From Bordetella genomosp. 13 (GTDB lineage Bacteria; Pseudomonadota; Gammaproteobacteria; Burkholderiales; Burkholderiaceae_B), in contig NZ_VEHL01000008.1 of the NCBI RefSeq assembly GCF_007679965.1, positions 292,930-356,929 of the forward strand: a DNA stretch of 64,000 bases. Reading direction: 5' to 3'. The notes below the pieces were generated by a model that ran no database searches, was not told the DNA's origin, and was given only the letters and a program-made list of their open reading frames with translations. This document shows, in pieces, positions 1 through 8,625 of the stretch. Made by a program: the position numbers and the translations under genes. The number at the start of each line of letters is the position of its first letter. The stretch's first letter is position 1.

Positions 1-38
1 CCGTTTTCACGCCGATTCGCATGGCGGACACATACGGG

Positions 39-68
39 TTGCCACAGTGCCGGGAAAGGTGCTAGAAT
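39..68 (+). promoter_or_regulatory. Sigma-70 promoter of rpsP-rimM-trmD
   Basis: A TTGCCA box at 39-44 and a TAGAAT box at 63-68 are separated by 18 bp, about 35 bp upstream of the rpsP start. Both hexamers match the sigma-70 consensus at five of six positions. The assignment is by eye; no start site is known. Confidence 0.6.
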
Positions 69-103
69 TTTCTGCTTTTCACAACTAATTCAAGGGATTA
101 CCT

Positions 104-364
104 ATGGTGGTGATTCGTCTGGCTCGTGGCGGCTCCAAGAAGCGCCCGTTCTACAATCTGGTGGCTACGGATTCGCGCAACCGCCGCGACGGTCGTTTCG
201 TTGAGCGCGTCGGCTTCTACAACCCGGTCGGCAGCGAAGGCACGGAAAACCTGCGCATCGCGCTGGATCGCGTCCAGTACTGGACCGGCAACGGCGCCCA
301 GCTGTCGCCCGCCGTCGAGCGCCTGGTCAAGGAATACTCGGCCAAGGTTTCCGCCGCGGCCTAA
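104..364 (+). CDS. rpsP: 30S ribosomal protein bS16
   Basis: Encodes bS16, a small-subunit protein that binds 16S rRNA and helps 30S assembly. The 86-residue product begins MVVIRLARGGSKKRPFYN and contains the family motif RDGRFVERVGFYNP; length is normal for the family. The ATG is preceded by an AAGGGA Shine-Dalgarno at a good distance. It heads the conserved order rpsP-rimM-trmD, and a clear promoter lies just upstream. Assignment is secure. Confidence 0.97.
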   Translation: MVVIRLARGGSKKRPFYNLVATDSRNRRDGRFVERVGFYNPVGSEGTENLRIALDRVQYWTGNGAQLSPAVERLVKEYSAKVSAAA

Positions 365-412
365 GCCGTTGGCGGACCTTGCCGGTTGTTCCCGGCAGGT
401 CTGGCAAAAGCA

Positions 413-1036
413 GTGACTCAAGCCGTAGATCCTGTCGCCGTTCCGTCCGATCTGGTGGAACTGGGCCGCATCACCGCGGCCTATGGCGTCAAGGGCTGGA
501 TCAAGGTCCAGCCGCATTCCGCGCAGGCCGAAGTCCTGCGCTCGGTCAAGCAATGGTGGCTGCTGCGTCCCGTGCCTCAGGCGGCGCGGGGCTCCGCCGC
601 GCCCGTGCCCATCGCGCATGCCATCGTGCAGTCGCGTACGCAGGGCGCCACGGTGGTCGCCCAGCTGGCCGGTCTTTCAGATCGCGACCAGGCCGAGGCC
701 CTGCGCGGCTGCGTGGTGCTCGCTTCCCGCAGCGCCTTTCCGCAGCCTGACGAAGACGAATACTATTGGGTCGACCTGATCGGCTGCGATCTGTACAGCA
801 CGGCCGAAGGGCCGGCCCAACTGCTGGGCCGCGTCGAGGAAGTGCTGGACAATGGCGCGCACGCCATCCTGCGGGTGGCGCGCATGCGCGTCGACGCCGA
901 AGGCGCCGAGCCCCAGCCCATGCTCGATGCCAAGGGGCGCCCAGCCGAAATGCTGGTGCCCTTCGTGCAGGCTCACATCCACGGAGTCGACCTGGCGGCG
1001 CGCCGTATCGACAGCGACTGGCCGGTCGAATACTGA
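413..1036 (+). CDS. rimM: Ribosome maturation factor RimM
   Basis: RimM binds the 30S head, interacts with uS19 and is needed for 16S rRNA processing. The N-terminal RimM beta-barrel carries the typical LGRITAAYGVKGWIKV stretch. The C-terminal PRC-barrel-like half contains YYWVDLIGCDLY and ends in a MLVPFVQAHIHGVD-type segment. No ATG is available. I chose the GTG at 413, which gives a product starting MTQAVDPVAVP (207 aa). A TTG at 386 in the same frame is possible but would add nine unconserved-looking residues. It sits 48 bp after rpsP and 3 bp before trmD. Confidence 0.93.
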   Translation: MTQAVDPVAVPSDLVELGRITAAYGVKGWIKVQPHSAQAEVLRSVKQWWLLRPVPQAARGSAAPVPIAHAIVQSRTQGATVVAQLAGLSDRDQAEALRGCVVLASRSAFPQPDEDEYYWVDLIGCDLYSTAEGPAQLLGRVEEVLDNGAHAILRVARMRVDAEGAEPQPMLDAKGRPAEMLVPFVQAHIHGVDLAARRIDSDWPVEY

Positions 1037-1039
1037 CCG

Positions 1040-1816
1040 ATGCGTTTCGACGTCGTCACGCTGTTCCCCGACATGTTTTCCGTGGTGCGCGATCTCGGCG
1101 TCACCGGGCGCGCGCACGGCCACGGCATCTGGTCGCTGCGCGCCTGGAATCCGCGCGAATTCACCCATGACGTGCACCGCACCGTGGACGACCGCCCCTA
1201 TGGCGGCGGCCCCGGCATGGTGATGATGGCGGCCCCGCTGGAGGCCGCCGTCGGCGCTGCGCAAGCCGACCGAGGCCTGCAGGGCCTGGCCGCAGCGCCC
1301 GTCATCCTGCTGTCGCCCACCGGCCGTCGCTACGACCAGCAGGCCGCGGGCGAGCTGGCCGCCGGCGACGGCGCCATCTTCATCTGCGGTCGCTACGAAG
1401 GCGTCGACCAGCGCTTCATCGACCGCTGCGTCACGCTGGAACTGTCGCTGGGCGACTTCGTGCTGTCGGGCGGCGAACTGGCCGCCCTGGCCATGATCGA
1501 CGCCGCGGTGCGACTGCTGCCCGGCGTGCTCAACGACGGCGATTCGGCGCTGCAGGACTCGTTCAATCCAGCATTGGACGGCCTGCTGGACAGCCCGCAC
1601 TACACGCGTCCCGAAGTCCACGAAGGCGTGCAGGTGCCCGCGCAGCTGCTCAGCGGCCATCACGCGCAGATCGCGCGCTGGCGGCGCGAGCAGTCCCTCG
1701 AGCTGACCGCGCGCCGCCGTCCAGAGCTCATCGCGCGCGCCCGCGCCGACGGCCGCCTGACGGCCGCCGACGAGCGCTTCCTGGCCGCCTTGCCGTCCGA
1801 AACCGACGTCGGCTGA
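1040..1816 (+). CDS. trmD: tRNA (guanine-37-N1)-methyltransferase
   Basis: TrmD methylates G37 next to the anticodon of tRNAs reading CNN codons, using S-adenosylmethionine, and so prevents +1 frameshifting. The 258-aa protein begins MRFDVVTLFPDMF and contains the trefoil-knot SAM site: PYGGGPGM near residue 53, then CGRYEGVDQRFID, and LGDFVLSGGELAAL near residue 140. The ATG lies 3 bp after the rimM stop, so translation is probably coupled. In many proteobacteria rplS (bL19) follows as fourth gene; here it does not. Confidence 0.97.
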   Translation: MRFDVVTLFPDMFSVVRDLGVTGRAHGHGIWSLRAWNPREFTHDVHRTVDDRPYGGGPGMVMMAAPLEAAVGAAQADRGLQGLAAAPVILLSPTGRRYDQQAAGELAAGDGAIFICGRYEGVDQRFIDRCVTLELSLGDFVLSGGELAALAMIDAAVRLLPGVLNDGDSALQDSFNPALDGLLDSPHYTRPEVHEGVQVPAQLLSGHHAQIARWRREQSLELTARRRPELIARARADGRLTAADERFLAALPSETDVG

Positions 1817-1836
1817 ACCGCGCGTCCGTCGCGGTT
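1816..1836 (+). terminator. Hairpin after trmD, possible terminator
   Basis: AACCGCG at 1816-1822 can pair with CGCGGTT at 1830-1836 around a 7-nt loop, starting on the last base of the trmD stop codon. No U-tract follows, so it may be a weak or Rho-assisted terminator or only an mRNA end structure. Confidence 0.35.
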
Positions 1837-1920
1837 TGCCGCTGCCTCCCCGCCGCATTTCCGCCGCCGGGCCTTCTCACGCGGACCTGTACGGAGCGCG
1901 CCTCGGACGGTTTCCCATCA

Positions 1921-1974
1921 GGGGATTCCCCAGTCCGTCATAGGCGCGCGCCCGTGCGCTAGGGCATTCCCCAG
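1921..1974. repeat. Two direct repeats upstream of the XRE-cupin gene
   Basis: GGGGATTCCCCAG at 1921-1933 recurs as GGGCATTCCCCAG at 1962-1974, one mismatch in 13, with starts 41 bp apart (about four helical turns). Each copy is itself partly palindromic. They lie about 65-115 bp before the regulator start and could be protein-binding sites. Nothing else identifies the factor. Confidence 0.4.
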
Positions 1975-2021
1975 CTTTTGCCGTGCCAAGGATTCTTCTT
2001 AGCATCTGAAACTTCCACAAT

Positions 2022-2036
2022 ATTGAAAGTTTCAAT
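2022..2036. promoter_or_regulatory. Palindromic operator candidate at the regulator start
   Basis: ATTGAAAGTTTCAAT is a perfect 7-1-7 palindrome. A further GAAACTT at 2008-2014 extends the GAAA/TTTC pattern upstream. It lies immediately before the most likely start of the XRE-cupin gene, the place expected for an autoregulatory site. That the product of this gene binds it is inference. Confidence 0.5.
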
Positions 2037-2037
2037 C

Positions 2038-2715
2038 GTGGTCAGATCCGCCGCTGCCAAGGTGCGTCCCAAGAGCCTGATCAATCTCTGGCTCGGGGCG
2101 CAATTGCGCCAGTTGCGCAAGCGCCGCGGCCTGTCGCTGGCCGAAGTGTCGTCTGCCTGCGACGTGTCGCTGGGCATGCTCAGCCAGATCGAGCGCGGCA
2201 TGAGTTCTCCGTCGCTGCGGGCGCTGCAGGCGCTGTCGGGCCTGTACGACGTGTCCATCGACGCCTTGCTGCGCAACGCGGGGCAGGAGGGCGGCGACAC
2301 GGACGGCCACGTCCTGCGCGCCGGTCGCCATCGCCGCATCGACAGCCTGGACCGCGGCGTCTCCAAAGAGGTGTACACGCCGCCCCGCTCCGCCGCGCTG
2401 GACCTGTGCCGGGCCGTGCTGGCCCCCGGCGGCTCCAGCGGCGACGAGCTGTTCGTCACCGACACCGACGAACAGGTGGGTCTGGTCGTGCGCGGCGAAC
2501 TCGATCTCTGGATCGGCCGGCGCGTCGTGCGCCTGCAGCCGGGGGACAGCTTCAGCTACGCGGGCAGCGAGCCGCGCCGCTGGTGCAATCCCGGCGATAC
2601 CGAAACCGAAGTCATCTGGGCGATCAGCCATACGGCGGCCCAGGCGTCGGCAAGCCGGCCCGCGTCCGACGACGCGCGCGGCGTTTCCCTTTCCACAGAC
2701 CCCCAAGAGGAATGA
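2038..2715 (+). CDS. XRE-family regulator with C-terminal cupin domain
   Basis: Predicted transcription factor. An N-terminal helix-turn-helix (about residues 15-70) contains LGAQLRQLRKRRGLSLAEVS and GMLSQIERGMSSPSL, typical of XRE domains. The C-terminal cupin (about residues 130-200) contains VGLVVRGELDLWIG and LQPGDSFSY. In this class the cupin senses a small ligand, often an amino acid or polyamine, and the gene usually controls its neighbours. I chose the GTG at 2038 because a perfect palindrome ends one base before it; a TTG at 1978 or a GTG at 2062 in the same frame are alternatives. Its stop is 2 bp before the ATG of the binding-protein gene, so it heads the transport operon. Confidence 0.82.
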   Translation: MVRSAAAKVRPKSLINLWLGAQLRQLRKRRGLSLAEVSSACDVSLGMLSQIERGMSSPSLRALQALSGLYDVSIDALLRNAGQEGGDTDGHVLRAGRHRRIDSLDRGVSKEVYTPPRSAALDLCRAVLAPGGSSGDELFVTDTDEQVGLVVRGELDLWIGRRVVRLQPGDSFSYAGSEPRRWCNPGDTETEVIWAISHTAAQASASRPASDDARGVSLSTDPQEE

Positions 2716-2717
2716 TC

Positions 2718-3473
2718 ATGAAGTTGAAGACTTTGATGATGGCCACCCTGATGGCCGCAGCGGTCCTGGGCGGCGATGCCGCGCTCGCGCAGAAGACGCT
2801 CAAGGTGGGGTCGACGCCGACGGGCAGCCCGTTCACCTTCCTGGACACCAAGACCAACTCCATCCAGGGCGTGATGGTGGACATCACCAACGCGATCGGC
2901 AAGGACGCGGGATTCCAGGCAAGCATCGAGGCGATGCAGTTCTCGGCGCTGATCGGTTCGCTGACGTCCAAGCGCATCGACCTGATCTCCGCGGCCATGT
3001 TCATCACGCCCACGCGCAAGGAGGTCGTGGACTTCTCCGAACCCATCTACACGTACGGCGACGGCATGGTGGTGCCCAAGACCGACGAGAAGGCCTATAC
3101 GGGCTATGCCGACATGAAGGGCATGACGGTCGGCGTGCAGGTCGGCACGGCCTTCGTCGAACCCATGCAGAAGGCAGGCATCTTCAAGGAAGTGAAGCTC
3201 TACGAGTCCACGCCGGACATCATGCGCGACGTCAACGCGGGACGCCTGCAGGCGGGATTCCTGGACTTCCCGATCGCGGCCTACGCCATCAACCTGGGTA
3301 GCTATCCCAACCTGAAGATGGTGCGTTCGTACAAGCCCACCGTCACCTCCAGCGTGGGCATCGCCACGCGCAAGGGCGACACCGAGCTGCTGGGCAAGGT
3401 GAACCAGTCGCTGGCCAAGCTCAAGGCCAGCGGCGAGCTGGACGCGATCCTGAAGAAATGGGGCCTGGAATAG
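2718..3473 (+). CDS. Periplasmic amino-acid-binding protein, ABC transporter
   Basis: Family 3 extracellular solute-binding protein that delivers a polar amino acid or related compound to the membrane permease. The 251-aa product has a signal peptide (MKLKTLMMATLMAAAVLGG, cleavage near ALAQ) followed by KTLKVGSTPTGSPFTFLD. Ligand-contact-type stretches are SAAMFITPTRKEVVDFSEPI and GVQVGTAFVEPM. The ATG at 2718 is used because AGAGG lies at the right spacing; an in-frame ATG at 2712 is too close to it. The next genes are its permease and ATPase. The substrate cannot be read from sequence. Confidence 0.88.
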   Translation: MKLKTLMMATLMAAAVLGGDAALAQKTLKVGSTPTGSPFTFLDTKTNSIQGVMVDITNAIGKDAGFQASIEAMQFSALIGSLTSKRIDLISAAMFITPTRKEVVDFSEPIYTYGDGMVVPKTDEKAYTGYADMKGMTVGVQVGTAFVEPMQKAGIFKEVKLYESTPDIMRDVNAGRLQAGFLDFPIAAYAINLGSYPNLKMVRSYKPTVTSSVGIATRKGDTELLGKVNQSLAKLKASGELDAILKKWGLE

Positions 3474-3486
3474 GCCGGGGCGGGAC

Positions 3487-4136
3487 ATGACGCAATTCTT
3501 CAGTGACGCGGCGCAGTTCCTGCCGATCCTGCTCCAGGGGGCGTGGCTGACCGTGGCGGTGGCCGCGGGCTCCCTGGTCTTCTCCACCGTGCTGGGGCTG
3601 GTCTGGGCCCTGATGCGCGTCAGCAACGTCCCGCTGCTGGCCAAGTTCAGCGCGGGCGTCATCAACGTGCTGCGCGGCATTCCCATCATCGTCCTGCTGT
3701 TCTACATCTACTTCGTGATGCCGGACATCGGCATCGCGCTGACGGCCGTGCAGGCGGCCATCATCGGCCTGGGCATCGCCTATTCGGCCTACCAGGCGGA
3801 GAACTTCCGCGCGGCGATCCAGGCCGTGGACGGCGGCCAGATCGAGGCGGCCATGACCATGGGCATGGGCTGGGGCCTGACGATGCGGCGCGTGGTCCTG
3901 CCGCAGGCCCTGAAGACCATGCTGCCGCCCTACGGCAACATCATGATCATGATGCTGAAGGACTCGTCGCAGGCCTCCACCATCACCGTGGCCGAGCTGG
4001 CGCTGCAGGGCAAGATGATCGCCGTGGCCACGTTCAAGAATTCCACGGTATTCACGCTGGTGGCCCTGATGTACCTCGTGATGTGCGTGCCGCTGATCCT
4101 GTTCGTGCGGCACATGGAGAAAAGGAGCGCCAAGCG

Positions 4137-4140
<4 letters not shown>
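3487..4140 (+). CDS. Amino-acid ABC transporter permease
   Basis: Inner-membrane permease of the His/Glu/Gln/Arg class. The 217-aa protein has about five hydrophobic segments. The cytoplasmic coupling loop resembles the EAA motif: QIEAAMTMGMGWGLTMRRVVLPQALK, about residues 119-144, with the typical LPQAL end. A single permease gene suggests a homodimer. It starts 13 bp after the binding-protein gene and overlaps the ATPase start by 4 bp (ATGA), which indicates coupled translation. Confidence 0.9.
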
Positions 4141-4874
<734 letters not shown>

Positions 4875-4885
4875 GGCAACCGGCC

Positions 4886-6181
4886 ATGTCGAAGCAGGCT
4901 CCTTTCCCGCTGTCCGCTTCCCTGTGGGCAGCCACCGCCGCCCCGCCGCCCGCCACCGGGCCGCTGGCCGCGGGCGCGCACCGCGTCGACGTGCTGGTGA
5001 TCGGCGGGGGCTACGCCGGCCTGAGCACCGCGCTGCACCTGGCGCAGCAAGGGGTGGACACGATGGTGCTGGAGGCCCGCGAGATCGGTTTCGGCGGGTC
5101 CGGGCGCAACGGCGGGCAGGTCATTCCAGGCCTGAAGTACGATCCCGACGACCTGCTTCGCATGTATGGCGGCGAGCAGGGCGAGCGCCTCATCCAGCTG
5201 GTGGGCGGCACCCCCGACCTGGTGTTCGGCTTGATCGAGAAACACGGCATGGACGTGCCGCGGACCCGGGCGGGCTGGATCCAGGGCGCGCACACCGAGG
5301 CGGCCCTGCGCACGGCTGCCGGCCGCGTCGCCCAGTGGACCCGCCACGGCGCCGACGTGCAGGAACTGGACCGCTCGGAAACCGCGCACCTGCTGGGCAC
5401 GTCGCGCTACCTGGGCGGCTGGGTGGATCGCCGCGCGGGCGCCGTGCAGCCGCTGTCCTACGTGCGCGGGCTGGCGCGCGCGGCCATCGCCGCGGGGGCG
5501 CGCGTCCATACGGACTCGCCGGTGGCGACCCTGCAACGAGAAGGCTCGCAGTGGCTGGCCACCACCGCCGCCGGCGCGCAGGTCGCGGCCAGCCGCGTGG
5601 TGATGTGTGCCAATGCCTATTGCGGCGACCTGTGGCCAGGCCTGAAGCCGTCCATCATCGACGCCAACACCTACCAGGTGGCCACGCAGCCGCTGCCGCC
5701 CGAGGCGCGCGCAAGCATCCTGCCGCAAGGGCACGTGTGCTCGGACACGCGCAACCTGCTGCTGTATTTCCGCCTGGACCATGAAGGCCGGCTGCTGATG
5801 GGCGGCCGGGGGCCGTTCCGCGAGCCCCGCGGCGCGGCCGACTGGGCGCACCTGGAACGGGTGCTGGCCAAGCTGTTCCCTCAGGCGGCCGGCGTGCCGA
5901 TCGAATTCCGCTGGTGCGGACGCGTGGCGGTCACGCGGGACTACCTGCCGCACCTGCACGAGCCGGCTCCGGGATTGCTGGTGGACATCGGCTGCCAGGG
6001 ACGTGGCGTGGGCCTGCAGACCGCCATGGGACGCGCCATGGCGCAATACCTGGTCAGCGGCGACCGCCGCGAGCTGCCGCTGCCCGTCACGGGCATCAAG
6101 CCGTTCCCGCTGTACGGGCTGCGCCGGCTGTATGTCGGCGCGGTGGTGAACTGGTATCGGCTGACCGACGGCGGGGTGTAG
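4886..6181 (+). CDS. FAD-dependent amine/amino-acid oxidoreductase (DAO family)
   Basis: Flavoprotein of the DAO/PuuB-like family, likely oxidising the amine or amino acid imported by the upstream transporter. The dinucleotide-binding motif VDVLVIGGGYAGLSTALHLA lies near residues 33-52, followed by VLEAREIGFGGSGRNGGQV, a signature of gamma-glutamylputrescine-oxidase-like enzymes. The C-terminal FAD contact region contains DIGCQGRGVGLQTAMG. I chose the ATG at 4886 (431 aa); a GTG at 4871 would overlap the ATPase gene. The exact substrate is unknown. Confidence 0.85.
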   Translation: MSKQAPFPLSASLWAATAAPPPATGPLAAGAHRVDVLVIGGGYAGLSTALHLAQQGVDTMVLEAREIGFGGSGRNGGQVIPGLKYDPDDLLRMYGGEQGERLIQLVGGTPDLVFGLIEKHGMDVPRTRAGWIQGAHTEAALRTAAGRVAQWTRHGADVQELDRSETAHLLGTSRYLGGWVDRRAGAVQPLSYVRGLARAAIAAGARVHTDSPVATLQREGSQWLATTAAGAQVAASRVVMCANAYCGDLWPGLKPSIIDANTYQVATQPLPPEARASILPQGHVCSDTRNLLLYFRLDHEGRLLMGGRGPFREPRGAADWAHLERVLAKLFPQAAGVPIEFRWCGRVAVTRDYLPHLHEPAPGLLVDIGCQGRGVGLQTAMGRAMAQYLVSGDRRELPLPVTGIKPFPLYGLRRLYVGAVVNWYRLTDGGV

Positions 6182-6213
6182 CAGGGTCGGCGCCGTCAGC
6201 CGGAAACCGCGTT

Positions 6214-6266
6214 CGCCTGGCGCGTTCCGTCAGGCGGCGTGCGTCGGGCGGCCGTATCGACCGCCC
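6214..6266. terminator. Hairpins in the convergent gap after the oxidoreductase
   Basis: CGCCTG (6214-6219) pairs with CAGGCG (6231-6236), and GGGCGG (6246-6251) with CCGCCC (6261-6266). They fill the gap between two convergent genes and may end transcription from both sides. Neither has a U-tract, so this is tentative. Confidence 0.35.
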
Positions 6267-6284
6267 TGCGCCGGGCGCGTTCGA

Positions 6285-7799
6285 TCAGGCCGCGGCCGGC
6301 GTGGCCGTGGCCGGTGCCGGGAAGTACACCTCGACGCAGAACCCGCGGCTGTCCAGCCCGTCGCAGCATTCGATGCGCGCACTGTGCAATTGCGCGATCT
6401 GCGCCACCAGCGACAGGCCGATGCCGCTGCCGCGCGTGGCCGTGCCCTGGGCGCGATAGAAGCGCTGGAAGATGCTGCCGCGCTCGTCCTCCGGCACGCC
6501 GGGACCGTTGTCGGCCACGCGCAGCAATGCGCCGCCGCCTTCGTGCGGCCCGCAGCTGACGTCGATGCGTCCGCCTTCCGGCGTGTAGCGCAACGCGTTG
6601 TCGACCAGATTGCTGACCAGGATGCCCAGCGCGTCCAGGTCGCCGGCAATGGTGCAGGGCTGCACGTCCAGCACCACGCGCTGGCCCTTGGCTCGGGCGG
6701 CCGACTCGTGGTCGCGCACCATCAGCGCCACCAGCGCGGCCAGTTCCACGGGCTCGCTGGGCGCGCGCTCCAGCGCGTCCAGGCGGGCCTGGTCCAGCAA
6801 CTGCTCGGACAGCCGCGTGGCGCGCCGCGCGGCGCCCAGCAGCTTGTCCAGCGCCTGGTCCTTGTCTTCCATCTGCATCGAGCCGCGCGCCACTTCCGCT
6901 TGCGTGGTCAGCACCGCCAGCGGCGTGCGCAGCTCGTGCGCCGCGTCGGCGATCAGGCGCCGCTCGCGCGTCAGCGCGGTTTCCAGGCGCGCCAGCAGGC
7001 GGTTGATGGACGCGATCAGGGGCCGCAGCTCCACCGGCGTGTCGCGCGTGGGCAGCGGCGTCAGGTCGAAGGGATCGCGCTGCTGCATGGCGGCGCGCAG
7101 GCTGTCGATGCTGCGCAGGCCGTGGCGCAGCACGCAGAATACCGACAGGCTCAGCAGCGCGAACAGCACCGCGGTGGCGTTCAGGCTCTCGCGCATCCAT
7201 TTGTGGAATTCGGCGCGGCGTTGGCTGATGGGATGGCCCACCTGGACCTGCACGCGGTTGTCGCGGTCGTTCAGCGCGTACACGCGCCAGGGTTCGCCGC
7301 CGATCACCGTGTCGCTGTAGCCCAGGCCGTCCGTTCCGCCCGCGATGGACTGCAGCGGCGCCTCGGACGAGCGCAGCACCAGCGCGCGCGAGCCATCCAG
7401 CTGCCAGACCTGGAAGCGCAGGCCGTCGGTGTCCTGCTTGCGCTGCATGTTCTCGGGCAGCCGGAAGCCGGCCATGCCGGAGCTGGGCTCCATGGGGCCG
7501 GGCAGCGACAGCAGCACCTTCTGCGCGACGTCTTCCAGCTCGGCGTCCCATGAACCCGTCTGCTGGCGGCCCATCTGCACGGCCTGCATGGCGAACCAGG
7601 CGCCCCAGTTCAGCAGCACGGTCAGCAGCAAGGCCAGCAGCAGGCGGCGCTTGAGCGAGGGCGCTCGACGGTCTTTGGCGTCGCACGCCGTGGCGCAGAA
7701 GGAGGGGCCGCCTTCCAGCCCTGCCTGGTCGCCGTCATGGGCGCCGGCGGGCTCGGCCCGCGCGCCATGGCGGTGGCAGAGCCGCTTGCCGAATCTCAT
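6285..7799 (-). CDS. Two-component sensor histidine kinase (QseC/TctE-like)
   Basis: Membrane sensor kinase of 504 aa. A hydrophobic segment at about residues 52-72 (LLLALLLTVLLNWGAWF) is followed by a periplasmic domain and a second membrane segment near residues 200-220. The phospho-accepting His is in DAAHELRTPLAVL (H288). ATP-binding motifs are NLVDNALRYTPEGG, DNGPGVPEDERG and GSGIGLSLV. Its ATG overlaps the stop of the response-regulator gene (ATGA), so the two are co-translated. The N terminus is Arg/Ala-rich for about 45 residues before the first membrane helix, which is long for the family; a later start cannot be excluded. Confidence 0.9.
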   Translation of the reverse strand: MRFGKRLCHRHGARAEPAGAHDGDQAGLEGGPSFCATACDAKDRRAPSLKRRLLLALLLTVLLNWGAWFAMQAVQMGRQQTGSWDAELEDVAQKVLLSLPGPMEPSSGMAGFRLPENMQRKQDTDGLRFQVWQLDGSRALVLRSSEAPLQSIAGGTDGLGYSDTVIGGEPWRVYALNDRDNRVQVQVGHPISQRRAEFHKWMRESLNATAVLFALLSLSVFCVLRHGLRSIDSLRAAMQQRDPFDLTPLPTRDTPVELRPLIASINRLLARLETALTRERRLIADAAHELRTPLAVLTTQAEVARGSMQMEDKDQALDKLLGAARRATRLSEQLLDQARLDALERAPSEPVELAALVALMVRDHESAARAKGQRVVLDVQPCTIAGDLDALGILVSNLVDNALRYTPEGGRIDVSCGPHEGGGALLRVADNGPGVPEDERGSIFQRFYRAQGTATRGSGIGLSLVAQIAQLHSARIECCDGLDSRGFCVEVYFPAPATATPAAA

Positions 7800-8464
7800 G
7801 CCCCGTCCTCGGAAATGCGGTAGCCGTAGCCGTGCACGGTCTCGATCAGGCCGTCGCCCAGCTTGCGCCGCAGCTGGTGCACGTACACCGCCACGGTGTT
7901 GCTTTCGATGGTGCCGTGGCCGCCGTACACGGCGTCTTCCAGCTGCTCGCGCGTGACGGCGCGGCCGCGGCGCTCCAGCAGGGCCAGCAGCGTGCGGTAC
8001 TCGTTGGCGCTGAGCGAGACGGGCGCCTCGCCGCGCCGGACCACACGCGCGGCCGGATCGACCACGACGTCGCCGTGGCGCAGCAGCGGCGACACCTGGT
8101 TGCTGCTGCGGCGGATCACCGCGCGCAGGCGCGCCAGCAGTTCCTCCAGCTGGAAGGGCTTTATCACGTAGTCGTCGGCGCCGGCGTCCAGGCCGCGGAT
8201 GCGGTCGCTGAGCTGGTCGCGCGCCGTCACCAGCAGCACCGGGGTAGTGTCATAGGCGCTGCGCAGGGCGTGCAGCACGGTCAGGCCCGACTCTCCGGGC
8301 AAGCCGACGTCCAGCAGGACGGCGCGATAACGGTGATCGATCAGCGCCACGCGGGCCGCGGCCGCGTCGCGCACCCAGTCCACCTCGGCCGACAGACCGC
8401 GCGCCAGGCCGGCCTGCATGGCCTCGCCAAGCATGGGGTCGTCTTCCACCAGCAGGATCTGCAT
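7796..8464 (-). CDS. OmpR-family response regulator
   Basis: Response regulator of 222 aa beginning MQILLVEDDPMLGEAM. The receiver has the acidic pair ED at 7-8, the phosphorylation site D52 (LLDVGLPGESG) and the conserved Lys in VIKPFQLEEL. The C-terminal winged helix shows LSANEYRTLLALLERRGRAVTREQL and VYVHQLRRKLGD. This layout matches the QseB/PmrA subgroup. It is divergent from the mipA-like gene, and a half-site pair resembling a PmrA box lies between them. Confidence 0.94.
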   Translation of the reverse strand: MQILLVEDDPMLGEAMQAGLARGLSAEVDWVRDAAAARVALIDHRYRAVLLDVGLPGESGLTVLHALRSAYDTTPVLLVTARDQLSDRIRGLDAGADDYVIKPFQLEELLARLRAVIRRSSNQVSPLLRHGDVVVDPAARVVRRGEAPVSLSANEYRTLLALLERRGRAVTREQLEDAVYGGHGTIESNTVAVYVHQLRRKLGDGLIETVHGYGYRISEDGA

Positions 8465-8537
8465 CGTCGATCGGGTTCCGAGGTTATTGCCGCGCCCGGC
8501 GGAACGCGGGCGGGCAGGCGGATTGTGGGGCCGGACA

Positions 8538-8554
8538 GTTAAAAAGAATTTAAA
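8538..8554. promoter_or_regulatory. PmrA/QseB-like direct-repeat box
   Basis: GTTAAA at 8538-8543 and TTTAAA at 8549-8554 are spaced by 5 bp, an 11-bp period. The known PmrA-type box is YTTAAK-N5-YTTAAK, so both TTAA cores match and edge bases differ. It lies between the divergent response-regulator and mipA-like genes, 72 bp before the latter. Confidence 0.45.
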
Positions 8555-8625
8555 GCCTGGCCCGCAGAATCCGCGATATATCGGGCGCCGCATGGGGCGG
8601 CTTCAGGATATTACGAGGAAATGCC

